A stretch of DNA of 64,000 bases, from assembly GCA_029227175.1 (NCBI GenBank), contig JAQXZK010000034.1:1-64000 (forward strand). The letters run 5' to 3'. The notes under the pieces are model-generated. The model ran no database searches and was not told where the DNA came from. It was given only the letters and a program-made list of their open reading frames with translations. Below, piece by piece: positions 52,539 through 63,322 of this stretch; the first letter of the stretch is position 1; every line of letters begins with the position of its first letter. The DNA comes from Bacteroidales bacterium. GTDB lineage: Bacteria > Bacteroidota > Bacteroidia > Bacteroidales > Bacteroidaceae. A program made the position numbers and the translations under genes.

Positions 52539-54338
52539 TTAACCGTAAAGAGTTCCTTCTTCGTCAATGAGCAATACCTCCAGCCTGTCAGGATGGGGAA
52601 AGACTCGCTCACAAGCCTTCCGGCAGCAATCCAAGATACGTGCGATAAATCTGGAGCAATCCGCCTCGTCCAGCAATGTCCACAACTCGCGGGCCATGGT
52701 CATCTGTCCTATCACGTCCGTGGCCCGGACAGAGCACCCGGCATCCTGTGCCACCTGCATCAAGAATGTTTTGTTCATGACGACCTTGTGGCTATGGGTA
52801 TCAAGATGTCCTTCAGCCAACTTGACTGCCTTTCCTATCATCAATCCAAGTGTGACATAAGGAATTTGCTGTTCCAGCGCTATTTTCAAGGTCTCTCCGA
52901 TGAAGTTTCCATAGTGGACAAAGGCCTGCGGCGGGAGACAGGCATATCTCTTCTGAATTGCCTCCTCGCTCTTTGCTCCGGAGTTGATGACCAGACGAGG
53001 CGAACCGATGGCTTTACAAACCTCTATCTGACGACGAATCGCATCCACAAAGGCCTCGTTAGAGAATGGGCGCACTACACCAGAAGTGCCAATGATTGAA
53101 ATGCCATCCACAATACCCAGACGCGGATTGAAAGTACGCTTGGCGAGTTCCCTCCCCTGCGGAACACTGATTTCGACGTCCAGTCCTCCCGGGTAGAGAA
53201 CTGTCAGCTCACGCGTTATCATCTCGCGGGGAGCAGGGTTGATTGCCGGTTCGCCTACAGGGATACCGAGTCCGGGAAGTGTGACGCGCCCAACTCCTTC
53301 TCCTCCGTAAAAACGGATGCCGGAATGAATCGCGAACGACACCTTCACTCGGATTTCACAGCCATTAGTGACATCCGGGTCGTCACCGGCATCTTTCTTT
53401 ACCACGGCTACAGCAGCCTGATTCATGATTTCCGTTTTCTGAATCGGCATAGAGAGCACCTCACCGTCAGGAATTGTGAACGATACCTGTTGGCGCACCC
53501 TCCCGTCCAACAAGGCTAACAGAGCAGCCTTACCGGCAGCCGTAGCACATGCCCCAGTCGTGAATCCGCTACGCAAGTCGTAGAAGGTAGGCATTAAGCG
53601 CTCAATCTCCTTGCGAAGTCCAAACTCTCCCGTTACCTTTATAAATGACGATGGCAGGACAGGTCGTTCAACGACAAAGATGCGGATGCCGAGTTTGCGT
53701 GCAGCCTCTATCTTGGCATCAAAACCACCGCTCGCCCCACTTTCCTTGGTGAGGATAGCATCCGGACTGACTCTCCGGCATACGTCTTCTTCCGAACCTC
53801 CCATTTCATAATACAGCAAATAATCTCGGGGAAAGCCGCAGGCATCAGCCATATCAAGAGATGACTGACGGTTCAATATCCGGAAATAGGTATCGGCGTG
53901 ATGTTCCCAATAAGGTTTCAGTTTGGATATGGTCTTTACTCCGGTTAAAGCCAGCAGACGCTTAACGTTTGACTTTCCCAGTTGCTCGATGGCATCGGCA
54001 TAGTCGCGACAATATACAATATCATCCGCATGAGGAGCATAAAGTCTCTCACAGCGTATGACCGGCAAGGAAAGCATCGAAGCACATGCTGCTATGTTTT
54101 CGTGCAGGTTGACGGCAAAAGGATGGGCTGCGTCTACAAGCAGGTGTATGTCGTGTTCAAGGCACCATAGCCTCATCTGGTCAACATCCATTCCTCCCGT
54201 AATTCTCACACCATGCAGACTCACGATTTCCTGTTCTGCACCCAGCGTCGAGTAGTAGAATGGCTTTCCCGCATCATCAGCCACCCGTACAGCCATCCGC
54301 CCCTCTGTTGTTCCGCCGAATATCAGAATCATGGTCAC
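52539..54338 (-). CDS. cbiD: Fused precorrin-6A reductase / cobalt-precorrin-5B C1-methyltransferase (CobK/CbiJ-CbiD)
   Basis: N-term ILIFGGTTEGRMA, LVDAAHPFAVNL; C-term LRSGFTTGACATAAGKAAL. Confidence 0.93.
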   Translation of the reverse strand: MTMILIFGGTTEGRMAVRVADDAGKPFYYSTLGAEQEIVSLHGVRITGGMDVDQMRLWCLEHDIHLLVDAAHPFAVNLHENIAACASMLSLPVIRCERLYAPHADDIVYCRDYADAIEQLGKSNVKRLLALTGVKTISKLKPYWEHHADTYFRILNRQSSLDMADACGFPRDYLLYYEMGGSEEDVCRRVSPDAILTKESGASGGFDAKIEAARKLGIRIFVVERPVLPSSFIKVTGEFGLRKEIERLMPTFYDLRSGFTTGACATAAGKAALLALLDGRVRQQVSFTIPDGEVLSMPIQKTEIMNQAAVAVVKKDAGDDPDVTNGCEIRVKVSFAIHSGIRFYGGEGVGRVTLPGLGIPVGEPAINPAPREMITRELTVLYPGGLDVEISVPQGRELAKRTFNPRLGIVDGISIIGTSGVVRPFSNEAFVDAIRRQIEVCKAIGSPRLVINSGAKSEEAIQKRYACLPPQAFVHYGNFIGETLKIALEQQIPYVTLGLMIGKAVKLAEGHLDTHSHKVVMNKTFLMQVAQDAGCSVRATDVIGQMTMARELWTLLDEADCSRFIARILDCCRKACERVFPHPDRLEVLLIDEEGTLYG

Positions 54339-56176
54339 TCGGATACTTTGGTGCGGAACATGTGAGAGAATCCCTTGTCATACAACTTTGAAAAGCCCTG
54401 CCGATTGTCTATCGCGTCACCGACAACAAGCAGTGTTGTCAACGTAAGGTTGTTTTCGCGTACCAAACGTGCCAGGTCCTTCAACTGTCCACGATATATC
54501 TTCTCGTCCTTCCATGTCAGTTTATAGCACGCTGCAACCGGCGTTTCGGGTGGATATGCTTGAAGCAGTTCCTCCTGCACGCGCTCCACAATAGAGGCAC
54601 TCAGATAGATACACATTGTGCTTTGAGACTGGGCCAATTTATGAAGTTGTTCCTTTTCAGGCATAGGTGTACGCCCCTCTCCTCTTGTCAGGATAATAGT
54701 CTGTACGCGTTCCGGTATGGTGAACTGAGAACGGAGTGCCGCTGCTGCTGCCTGGAACGAAGAGATGCCCGGTGTTATGTGGTAGTCCATCTTGTACTTG
54801 TCAAAGAAAGCCATCTGTTCTTGAATGGCACCATAGATGCATGGGTCTCCGGTATGCAGGCGAACGACCAGTTTGCCTCTGTCGTAGAACTCTTTCATGC
54901 ATTGGAATTGTTCTTCAAGATTCATTGTCGCAGAACTCCGTACAACGGCACCCGGTTTGGCGTAATAGGTCAATTCTACCGGCACCAGACTGCCGGCATA
55001 CAATATCAAGTCAGCCTGCTGCAAGAAGCGTTTTCCACGGACCGATACCAGTTCAGGGTCTCCGGGTCCTGCTCCAACGATTTCAATATGTCCTCCTCGA
55101 GACAATTCCGACTTCCGCGTAATGGCAACGGCAAAGGTGAATTGCCGACCCTCTTCTAACGTAACTTTTTGCTTCTCAAGCAACAACCGACCATTGTGGC
55201 TGCTCTTCAATGCGGCCGATTCGGCTACACCCCATATACCAGTGACTTCATGTACCTTTTCCGATGGATTCGGCACTTCTACCTCAGACAAGTCTTCAGT
55301 TTCATAGACTATCATACGTGTCCATGACCATTCGGCAGCCAGTGCAGCCATCAGTGGCTCATGACGTTTCAACTCTATGGTGTTGAGGGTTGAGACTGCA
55401 TGTATAGAGAGTCCCGCATGATGCAACTGCTCTACGATGTAGTCGGCCACTCCCTCTGTCCGGCAGTCGCGCCGGCATCCAACTCCTACGTGCAAGACGG
55501 GAGGGAAGAATTGAATCACCTGACAGGTCGTGCGCTCAATTTCATCATGTATGAAAGGCGAAACGACGAGCAAGAGAGCGGTTGTCTGCCAGTCCACCTC
55601 AGCGATGTGTCTGCAAACCGTGACATGAGAAGGCTTGGTGCGCAGCAATTCGTCTATGCCGGCATCTTGAACCTCAACCAGCAATGTCGTCGGCTGCAAT
55701 GCCACAAAGGCAGAGATAGCCTTATTCATGGCATAATGATTGGCCTGACAACGCCATCCGTAATCCTGCATCCAGCGGTCTATGGACCATAGGCCGAGAT
55801 TGTCGCTCTGAGTTGTGATGACAGGTTCTCCGCCTATTTCCCTTGCTATCTGGCGAGTCAGTATGTTGGCTCCGCCCACATGTCCGCTAAGAACCGGAAT
55901 CACAAACCGTCCAGTAGTATCTACACACACAACAGCCGGGTCTTCATACTTGTTTTGAATATAAGGAACTATACTGCGCACACAGATGCCCATTGCACCG
56001 ATAAAAACAATGGCTTCACAGTCGGCGAAATGTTCGTTGCAGAATGAGCGGATGGATGTGATTTGCTTGCAGCCGGGAACACTTCTATTATAATATATAA
56101 TAGCATCATTCAGTACAAGTTGAATTTGACGGGCAAGCGACAGGGCACTTTCAGATACAGGTAAAATAGCAATCAT
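54335..56176 (-). CDS. cobM: Fused cobalt-precorrin-5A hydrolase / precorrin-4 C11-methyltransferase (CbiG-CobM/CbiF)
   Basis: N-term FIGAMGICVRSIVPYIQNKYEDPAVVCVD, LSGHVGGAN; C-term IEIVGAGPGDPELVSVRGKRFLQQADLILYAGSLV. Confidence 0.93.
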   Translation of the reverse strand: MIAILPVSESALSLARQIQLVLNDAIIYYNRSVPGCKQITSIRSFCNEHFADCEAIVFIGAMGICVRSIVPYIQNKYEDPAVVCVDTTGRFVIPVLSGHVGGANILTRQIAREIGGEPVITTQSDNLGLWSIDRWMQDYGWRCQANHYAMNKAISAFVALQPTTLLVEVQDAGIDELLRTKPSHVTVCRHIAEVDWQTTALLLVVSPFIHDEIERTTCQVIQFFPPVLHVGVGCRRDCRTEGVADYIVEQLHHAGLSIHAVSTLNTIELKRHEPLMAALAAEWSWTRMIVYETEDLSEVEVPNPSEKVHEVTGIWGVAESAALKSSHNGRLLLEKQKVTLEEGRQFTFAVAITRKSELSRGGHIEIVGAGPGDPELVSVRGKRFLQQADLILYAGSLVPVELTYYAKPGAVVRSSATMNLEEQFQCMKEFYDRGKLVVRLHTGDPCIYGAIQEQMAFFDKYKMDYHITPGISSFQAAAAALRSQFTIPERVQTIILTRGEGRTPMPEKEQLHKLAQSQSTMCIYLSASIVERVQEELLQAYPPETPVAACYKLTWKDEKIYRGQLKDLARLVRENNLTLTTLLVVGDAIDNRQGFSKLYDKGFSHMFRTKVSE

Positions 56177-56219
56177 ATCATGAAGAATGTCTCTTTAATG
56201 TTTACTTGTTATTTGGAGG

Positions 56220-57119
56220 TTAGTCATGCAGACCTCTTCCGCGTAGATATTCAACCAACATCTGCGGACGGTCTGTCTGAATAATGCGACACTGGAGACG
56301 GTCTATCAAGTAACCCCAACCGTTATTAACGTCAATCAACGAAGCATCGTCTTCATGACCGCCGGCCATGAACTCCCAAAGCGTGTTGTACCAGATGAGA
56401 GATTTCCCCTCTAACTCCCGGGCAAATTTCCCTGGCAGTTTATTGGAATCGCTTTTGTAGAGCAGTTCAAAAGCAACGGGATTCATGTCGTTGACAAATT
56501 GCAGAATTTCGCTCTCTGCGTTCTTATGATCAAGATTGACAATCGGCATGTATATGACATCATTCAGGTATTTGCCAAAGAAAGCCTTGACATCGGCCGC
56601 ACTCTTTGACCCTTTCATGACAACTTGATGGGTTGTTCCGGTTTCGGCCAGAATGGACATTACCTGTTCAAAATAGCGGTCGGCCTTATCCAAATTCAGC
56701 ATGGCCTTTCCTTTGGTTGCGACAAGGACTTCACGCAGCGTCGGCACTTTCTGTGTAGTACGGATGGCAAGTCCGTTTCTGAGGTTGACCTTGCGAATGG
56801 AGTCCAATGTGATGTCTTCCACCCTTCCCTTGCCGGTTGTTGTGCGGTCTATCGTGGCATCGTGCATGAGGACAAGTTCACCGTCTGCCGTCCGTTGCAG
56901 GTCTATTTCAATGATGTCGGCACCCATTTTAATAGCATTCAAAATACCTTCCAGGGAGTTTTCTGGAAAGTTTCTCCAATCGCCTCGGTGGGAGGCTACG
57001 ATTACAGAGTTTGTGTCTCGGTTCAGTAACCGTTCACGAATTTTGTCTGCTCTGTCCTGTGCATTTGCCAGCACCGCACATAGCAACAAGGCTAAGAAGA
57101 TTCTCGTTTTCATAGTCAT
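56220..57119 (-). CDS. Glycerophosphodiester phosphodiesterase family protein
   Basis: VIVASHRGDWRNFPENSLEGILNAIKMGADIIEIDLQRTADGELVLMHDATIDRTTTGKG. Confidence 0.92.
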   Translation of the reverse strand: MTMKTRIFLALLLCAVLANAQDRADKIRERLLNRDTNSVIVASHRGDWRNFPENSLEGILNAIKMGADIIEIDLQRTADGELVLMHDATIDRTTTGKGRVEDITLDSIRKVNLRNGLAIRTTQKVPTLREVLVATKGKAMLNLDKADRYFEQVMSILAETGTTHQVVMKGSKSAADVKAFFGKYLNDVIYMPIVNLDHKNAESEILQFVNDMNPVAFELLYKSDSNKLPGKFARELEGKSLIWYNTLWEFMAGGHEDDASLIDVNNGWGYLIDRLQCRIIQTDRPQMLVEYLRGRGLHD

Positions 57120-57132
57120 TACGTGTGTTTTA

Positions 57133-59907
57133 TCAGTTAAAAAGGTTTAGCTTCTGCTTTCTTGCCTCTTCCAGTGAGACCAATGGCTCGTCTTTGTCAC
57201 TGTTTTTTGTCCGAAGAAGCGAATAAGTCTTGTCAAGTTCCTGCTCCAGCAGCCGGCGTTGTGATTTGTCGAGAAGACGTGCGGCCACCGTCACGTTTTG
57301 TGAGGCGTCTTTCAGATGTACGACCGGTGCATGGTAGACAGGTGAAATCTTCAGTGCCGTATGTAGTTGGGATGTGGTGGCACCTCCGATGAGCAGTGGT
57401 ATGTCAAGTCCTTCTTTTTCCAGTGCCGCAGCTACCTTGACCATTTCCTCGAGCGAGGGAGTAATCAATCCGCTCAGCCCTATCATGTCAACCTTTTCCT
57501 CTTTGGCGCGCTGCACTATTGTGTCTGTATCCACCATCACTCCGAGGTCTATGATTTCGTACCCGTTACAAGCCATTACAACCGAGACGATGTTTTTCCC
57601 GATATCGTGCACATCGCCTTTCACTGTTGCCAGCAGCACTTTTCCGGCCTTGGTCATTCCCTGACTCCTTTCTGCCTCAATGGCTGGTTGGAGTATGGAA
57701 ACAGCACGCTTCATGGTACGGGCAGTCTTCACCACCTGCGGCAGGAACATCTTTCCGGCGCCAAACAGTTCGCCCACTTCGTTCATGCCGGCCATCAAGG
57801 GACCGCTGATAATCTCCACTGCATTCTTATATGTATGCAAAGCCTCGTTCAGGTCTTCTTCTAGATAGTCACCGATTCCTTTTATCAGGGCATACTTCAG
57901 CCGTTCTTCCAAACCTAATTCGCGCCAAAGATGCAAGGCAGACGGAGTATTGGAGGTATTTTCCCGGTTATGTTGATTGTTCTCTTGAGAGGCCTTGATA
58001 CGCTGTGCCGTCTCTATCAAGAGTTCAGACGCATCGGGACGTCTGTTTAACACCACATCCTCAATGCGCTCAAGAACGTCTGCAGGTATGTCGTTATACT
58101 GCACCGATGACGAAGGGTTCACGATGCCCATATCCATACCAGATCGGATAGCATGATAGAGGAACACGGCGTGCATGGCCTCCCGGATGTAGTTGTTGCC
58201 ACGGAACGAGAAAGAAAGGTTGCTCACACCGCCACTGACGTGTACCTCTGGATAGTGCTTTCGAATCCATTCGGTAGCACGTATAAAGTCCAATCCATAG
58301 TTGTCATGCTCTTCCATGCCGGTTGCCACAGCCAAGACGTTCGGATCGAAGATGATGTCATTTGGGTCGAAGCCTGCCTTCTCTGTAAGCAGTTCGTAGG
58401 CGCGCTTGCACACCTCTATCTTACGTTCATAGGTATCGGCCTGTCCTTTTTCGTCAAATGCCATTACGACAACGGCGGCTCCGAATCTACGGATGGTCTT
58501 AGCCTTATGAAGGAATATTTCCTCGCCCTCTTTTAAAGAGATAGAGTTGACAACCGCTTTTCCCTGAACGCATTTCAAACCAGCCAGGACCACCTCCCAT
58601 TTTGACGAGTCTATCATAATCGGCACGCGGGATATTTCTGGTTCAGAAGCAATGAGATTCAAGAAAGTTCTCATTTCATTTTCCGCATCCAGCAAACCGT
58701 CGTCCATATTGATATCTATAATCAAGGCTCCATCTTCAACCTGTTTGCGGGCTATACCCAAAGCCTCTTCATATTGTTTGTCGTTGATGAGACGAAGGAA
58801 TTTCCTGGAGCCTGCTACGTTACAGCGTTCGCCCACATTGATGAAGCTCATTTCGGGCGTTTTCTCAAAGTATTCGATGCCGGAGAGTTGCAGGGCATTC
58901 ACACGCCTTGCCGGTACATGTGGTTTCCTGCCTGAAATAAACTCTTGATAACGCGCTATGTATTCGTCTGTGGTGCCACAGCATCCGCCTATGATATTCA
59001 CCAGTCCTTCTTCGACATATTCGCTCACCTCGGCCGCCATCTGCTCCGGAGTCTGGTCGTAGAGTCCCAGGCTGTTGGGCAGTCCGGCATTGGGATAGGC
59101 ACTGATGTAATAAGGTGCTTTGGCTGCCAATTGCCTAAGGAATGGTTTCAGTTGTCGGGCACCAAACGAACAGTTCAAGCCGACAGAAAAGATATCGGCA
59201 TGCATCACGCTGGCCAGGAAAGCCTCAAGCGTCTGTCCCGATAAGGTACGACCCGATGTATCGCTGACTGTTACCGAGAGCATGAGAGGTATCTTTCGTT
59301 CTGCCATCTCCATCACTTCTTGTGCCGCATAGATCGCAGCCTTGGCATTGAGTGTGTCAAAGATTGTCTCTATGAGAAAAGCATCGACCCCGGCCTTCAG
59401 CAAGGCCTCCATCTGCTCTATGTAAGCACTTACCAGTTCGTCGAACGTCACGGCACGCATGGCTGGGTCGTTCACATCGGGACTGATGGAGCAGGTCTTG
59501 TTGGTGGGGCCTATTGAGCCTGCCACAAATCTGGGTTTGGAAGTGTTCTCCCTGGTATAGCGGTCCGCCATTTCACGGGCAATCCGCACACCTTCCCGAT
59601 TGATATCGCGCACGAAGGACTCACAATGATAATCGCTCATCGAGATCCGGTTTGCGCTGAAGGTGTTTGTTTCTATGATGTCGGCACCAGCTTCCAGGTA
59701 ACGACGGTGAATCTCACTAATGACATCGGGTCGAGTCAGGTTCAAGATGTCGTTGTTGCCCTTCATCTGACCCACAATCTGCTCGAAGCGGATGTCGCGG
59801 AAGTCGTCTTCCGTGAGCTGGAAATCTTGAATCATTGTACCCATGGCACCATCAAGCACCAGGATACGTTCTCTAATACACTCTCTCAAATTCTTCATGT
59901 CAATCAA
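57133..59907 (-). CDS. metH: Cobalamin-dependent methionine synthase (no C-terminal activation domain)
   Basis: Hcy domain [12 protein letters not shown]; pterin-binding domain; cobalamin motif [11 protein letters not shown]; ends at 924 aa. Confidence 0.95.
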   Translation of the reverse strand: MIDMKNLRECIRERILVLDGAMGTMIQDFQLTEDDFRDIRFEQIVGQMKGNNDILNLTRPDVISEIHRRYLEAGADIIETNTFSANRISMSDYHCESFVRDINREGVRIAREMADRYTRENTSKPRFVAGSIGPTNKTCSISPDVNDPAMRAVTFDELVSAYIEQMEALLKAGVDAFLIETIFDTLNAKAAIYAAQEVMEMAERKIPLMLSVTVSDTSGRTLSGQTLEAFLASVMHADIFSVGLNCSFGARQLKPFLRQLAAKAPYYISAYPNAGLPNSLGLYDQTPEQMAAEVSEYVEEGLVNIIGGCCGTTDEYIARYQEFISGRKPHVPARRVNALQLSGIEYFEKTPEMSFINVGERCNVAGSRKFLRLINDKQYEEALGIARKQVEDGALIIDINMDDGLLDAENEMRTFLNLIASEPEISRVPIMIDSSKWEVVLAGLKCVQGKAVVNSISLKEGEEIFLHKAKTIRRFGAAVVVMAFDEKGQADTYERKIEVCKRAYELLTEKAGFDPNDIIFDPNVLAVATGMEEHDNYGLDFIRATEWIRKHYPEVHVSGGVSNLSFSFRGNNYIREAMHAVFLYHAIRSGMDMGIVNPSSSVQYNDIPADVLERIEDVVLNRRPDASELLIETAQRIKASQENNQHNRENTSNTPSALHLWRELGLEERLKYALIKGIGDYLEEDLNEALHTYKNAVEIISGPLMAGMNEVGELFGAGKMFLPQVVKTARTMKRAVSILQPAIEAERSQGMTKAGKVLLATVKGDVHDIGKNIVSVVMACNGYEIIDLGVMVDTDTIVQRAKEEKVDMIGLSGLITPSLEEMVKVAAALEKEGLDIPLLIGGATTSQLHTALKISPVYHAPVVHLKDASQNVTVAARLLDKSQRRLLEQELDKTYSLLRTKNSDKDEPLVSLEEARKQKLNLFN

Positions 59908-60359
59908 TGTTTAAACATTCGCGCCATCTCACGCTTGTCATCACGGTCTTTGAGACTCTGACGTTTGTCAAATTCCTTCTTTCCCTTAGCCAAGGCAATG
60001 ACAACCTTGCAGAGTCCGCGATCGTTGATGAACATTCTGGACGGAACGATGGTAACCCCCGGGTCTTTGATGGCACGTTGCAATTTCTCCAATTCTTTCT
60101 TGGTCAGCAAGAGTTTTCTGTCTCGTCGAGCCTGATGGTTGTTATACGAGCCATAGAAATACTCTGTAATATTCATATTCTTCACCCACAACTCTCCGTT
60201 GGAGAAATAGCAGAATGTGTCGACAAGACTGGCCTTTCCCAACCGGATGGATTTGATTTCTGTTCCCGTGAGTACGATTCCTGCTGTGTAGGTGTCTATG
60301 AACGTGTAGTCATAAGATGCTTTTTTGTTCTTTATGTTGATGCTTGCTGCAAGTTTCAT
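59904..60359 (-). CDS. smpB: SsrA-binding protein
   Basis: [48 protein letters not shown]. Confidence 0.96.
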   Translation of the reverse strand: MKLAASINIKNKKASYDYTFIDTYTAGIVLTGTEIKSIRLGKASLVDTFCYFSNGELWVKNMNITEYFYGSYNNHQARRDRKLLLTKKELEKLQRAIKDPGVTIVPSRMFINDRGLCKVVIALAKGKKEFDKRQSLKDRDDKREMARMFKH

Positions 60360-60605
60360 GTTAAATCCGTTTATTCCGTTTGAAGTTCAATACAGGATAT
60401 ACTTTTGTTATGAAGATGTAAAGGTACTATATTTCGTATAATTTTCCCATGCAAATTGTCTTTTTTCTGTCTTTTTTCAACAAAATCGGGTCGATAAGAA
60501 AATGATAGAGAATATATTTTCTACTGGTTCCAAAAAAACAGTCCATCTGACATGCCAATATCGCGCCTGCCGGACACTCCTTTCCCCTTTCGGCCATCAG
60601 TCATT

Positions 60606-60652
60606 ATACAAGATAAGGCCTCCCGAGACTCTCGGGAGGCCTTATCTTGTAT
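60606..60652. terminator. 47-bp perfect palindrome, probable terminator
   Basis: ATACAAGATAAGGCCTCCCGAGA-C-TCTCGGGAGGCCTTATCTTGTAT. Confidence 0.75.
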
Positions 60653-60715
60653 ATCGTTTATCAGTCCATGCTATCCTGTCCCATGGGCGTTCGCAGCAAG
60701 CACTGATTTTTACAT

Positions 60716-61558
60716 TTATTCTTCAATTTCCTGTTCCTTGCTCACTACGATTCTTGCCTGTGAAGCTTCATTCAGATTGTTATAACTCAACAGGTAGTCA
60801 TATTCAATGACGATACTATTCGGTTTGAATCCGTTCTGGCTCTCAAAACGGTAGAACAGTTCTTCCAAATTATATCCGCGATAGAATGTACCAATATAGG
60901 CTATATTTGAAGAGAAAGCTGTCTGATAGTAGTCATACGAAGAATATGCATAACCATTATCGTTGGATGGGGTTGAATTGCGCAGGTGAACAATCGGAGC
61001 ACTTTCGCCTTCATTTTCTTCAACATAGTAAACCATAGTCAGATAGTGGTTTGATTCCAGATAATAGTTTATCGGGAGGAGCACGATATCTGAATTAGGC
61101 ATGAAAGTGGGCTTTATGATTTCCGAACCTACATTGTCTACACCAATACCGATGATGGGGTGTGTGGCGATAGAGTCGTTGAGATCACCCTTATTCTCTA
61201 CAATTTCCACTACGTCATTCTCCAGTGAAACCAATGAGTTCAGGTCAACGCCCTTGATGTGCTGGTCGTCCAAATTAACCTCGGTTATGTTGCTGTCCCA
61301 AGTAAACAGGGCAAACACCGGTTTATCTACAAACTTTGACAATGACTTACCGGAATTTGCTTCAAGATTTGCTACAGATGAAGAAGTGGGAGTTACGGTC
61401 TTGTCACCGACTGTTTCCACATAATATCCGGCAATGCCTGATTTGAAAATACCAATCACATTCATCGAATCATTGACTTCATCTGTATTGAAGCAAGATG
61501 TAAGAGAGACGCTCATGCAAGCAACAAGAGCCCATGTAAATAATTTCTTCAATTTCAT
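60716..61558 (-). CDS. Putative lipoprotein (possibly NigD-like)
   Basis: MKLKKLFTWALVACMSVSLTSC lipobox; family uncertain; start trimmed. Confidence 0.6.
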   Translation of the reverse strand: MKLKKLFTWALVACMSVSLTSCFNTDEVNDSMNVIGIFKSGIAGYYVETVGDKTVTPTSSSVANLEANSGKSLSKFVDKPVFALFTWDSNITEVNLDDQHIKGVDLNSLVSLENDVVEIVENKGDLNDSIATHPIIGIGVDNVGSEIIKPTFMPNSDIVLLPINYYLESNHYLTMVYYVEENEGESAPIVHLRNSTPSNDNGYAYSSYDYYQTAFSSNIAYIGTFYRGYNLEELFYRFESQNGFKPNSIVIEYDYLLSYNNLNEASQARIVVSKEQEIEE

Positions 61559-61703
61559 TTTAATTATTTGGTTTGTTTTTTTCGTGGCGACAAATTTAAT
61601 CAAAAGCTATTGGCAATCACAAATTCTCTTCTCTATTTTTCTTTTTTTAACCCAAATCTAAATGAACGAATTTGGGTTTAATCTCTACGATGCCAACTAC
61701 CCA

Positions 61704-63167
61704 CTATTTCTTCTTAATAGGGTCAAAAGTAACGTCACATCCTAACTTCTTGAAAATCTTTCGGTCTACTTCGCTCAGCATCGTTGTGACATGAACCTGA
61801 CAGCCGTCAAGCATAGGTAGCGTGTCCAAAGCACGTCGACAATGTTCGTCATGCTGACTGAGTACAGCCAGAGTTACAAGCACCTCGTCAGTATGAAGAC
61901 GCGGATTATTACCGTGAAGGAAAGATGTCTTCATGCGCTGAATAGGCTCAATCATATCCTGCGGAATCAACTTCACACTGTGGTCAATACCTGCCAGATG
62001 CTTCATCACATTCAACAGCAAAGCGGAGCATGCACCAAGTAGCGGACTGGTTTCGGAAGTAATTAATGTACCGTCCTGAATCTGAATAGCGGCTGTCGGA
62101 GTACCGGAACTGTCCATGCGGCCCTTAGCAGCCACAGTCGGCTTGCGATCAGACGTAGACAACTTCATCTGGCTCATGAGCAATACAATCTTATTGACCT
62201 CAGAAGCATTGTCCTTACCCTCTGCCAACGCAACAATCGCTGAATAATACCTCCGGATAATCTCCTGCTTGGAAGCCTCACAGCAGACTATATCGTCCGA
62301 GATGCAATAACCGGCCATGTTCACTCCCATATCCGTAGGAGACTTGTATGGACTCTCACCGTAGATTCCCTCAAAAATACTGTTCAGCACCGGAAAGATT
62401 TCTATATCACGATTATAATTCACCGTAGTCTTTCCATACGCCTCAAGATGGAACGGGTCAATCATGTTCATGTCGTTCAGGTCGGCCGTAGCAGCCTCAT
62501 AAGCTACATTCACCGGATGCTTCAAAGGTATATTCCAAATCGGGAACGTCTCAAATTTCGCATAACCGGCCTTCACGCCACGCTTGTTCTCGTTATAAAG
62601 CTGGGAAAGACACACGGCCATCTTGCCGCTACCCGGACCGGGAGCTGTCACTACAACCAGCGGACGTGTAGTGACAACATAATCATTCTTACCGAAGCCA
62701 TCATCCGAATTTATCAATGACACATTTGTAGGATATCCCTCTATGACATAATGATAATAAACCTTCACGCCTAAACGCTCGAGACGATCGCGGAACGAAA
62801 TCGCACTGGACTGACCGTTAAAATGTGTGATTACTACAGAACTCACGTAAAGGCCTCGGCTCGTAAATTCGTCACGCAAGCGGAGAACATCCTTATCATA
62901 AGTAATGCCCAAATCACCACGCATCTTATTCTTGTCAATGTCAACGGCATTGATAACCATAACGATTTCGGCATCATCCTTCAGTTGCAGAAGCATCCTG
63001 AGCTTGCTGTCGGGCTGGAACCCAGGAAGGACACGGCTTGCATGGTGGTCATCAAAAAGTTTGCCGCCAAACTCCAAATACAACTTGTCACCAAACTGGG
63101 AAATACGTTCCTTGATATGTTCTGACTGAATCTTCAGATATTTGTCATTATCAAATCCTTTCATCAT
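61704..63167 (-). CDS. DUF1846 family protein
   Basis: MMKGFDNDKYLKIQSEHIKERISQFGDKLYLEFGGKLFDDHHASRVLPGF; start trimmed from 63206. Confidence 0.9.
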   Translation of the reverse strand: MMKGFDNDKYLKIQSEHIKERISQFGDKLYLEFGGKLFDDHHASRVLPGFQPDSKLRMLLQLKDDAEIVMVINAVDIDKNKMRGDLGITYDKDVLRLRDEFTSRGLYVSSVVITHFNGQSSAISFRDRLERLGVKVYYHYVIEGYPTNVSLINSDDGFGKNDYVVTTRPLVVVTAPGPGSGKMAVCLSQLYNENKRGVKAGYAKFETFPIWNIPLKHPVNVAYEAATADLNDMNMIDPFHLEAYGKTTVNYNRDIEIFPVLNSIFEGIYGESPYKSPTDMGVNMAGYCISDDIVCCEASKQEIIRRYYSAIVALAEGKDNASEVNKIVLLMSQMKLSTSDRKPTVAAKGRMDSSGTPTAAIQIQDGTLITSETSPLLGACSALLLNVMKHLAGIDHSVKLIPQDMIEPIQRMKTSFLHGNNPRLHTDEVLVTLAVLSQHDEHCRRALDTLPMLDGCQVHVTTMLSEVDRKIFKKLGCDVTFDPIKKK

Positions 63168-63322
63168 GAAATGTCTATATTTTAGGTTATGTGAAACTCG
63201 ATGCAAATCAAAATAATCTCAAAAAACGCACAAAGTTATATTTTTTCACGTGTTTAAACACGCCATTGAACCAAAAATTACATCACAATACGTGAGTTCT
63301 GTTTAAGTTCATCAAGTAACAC

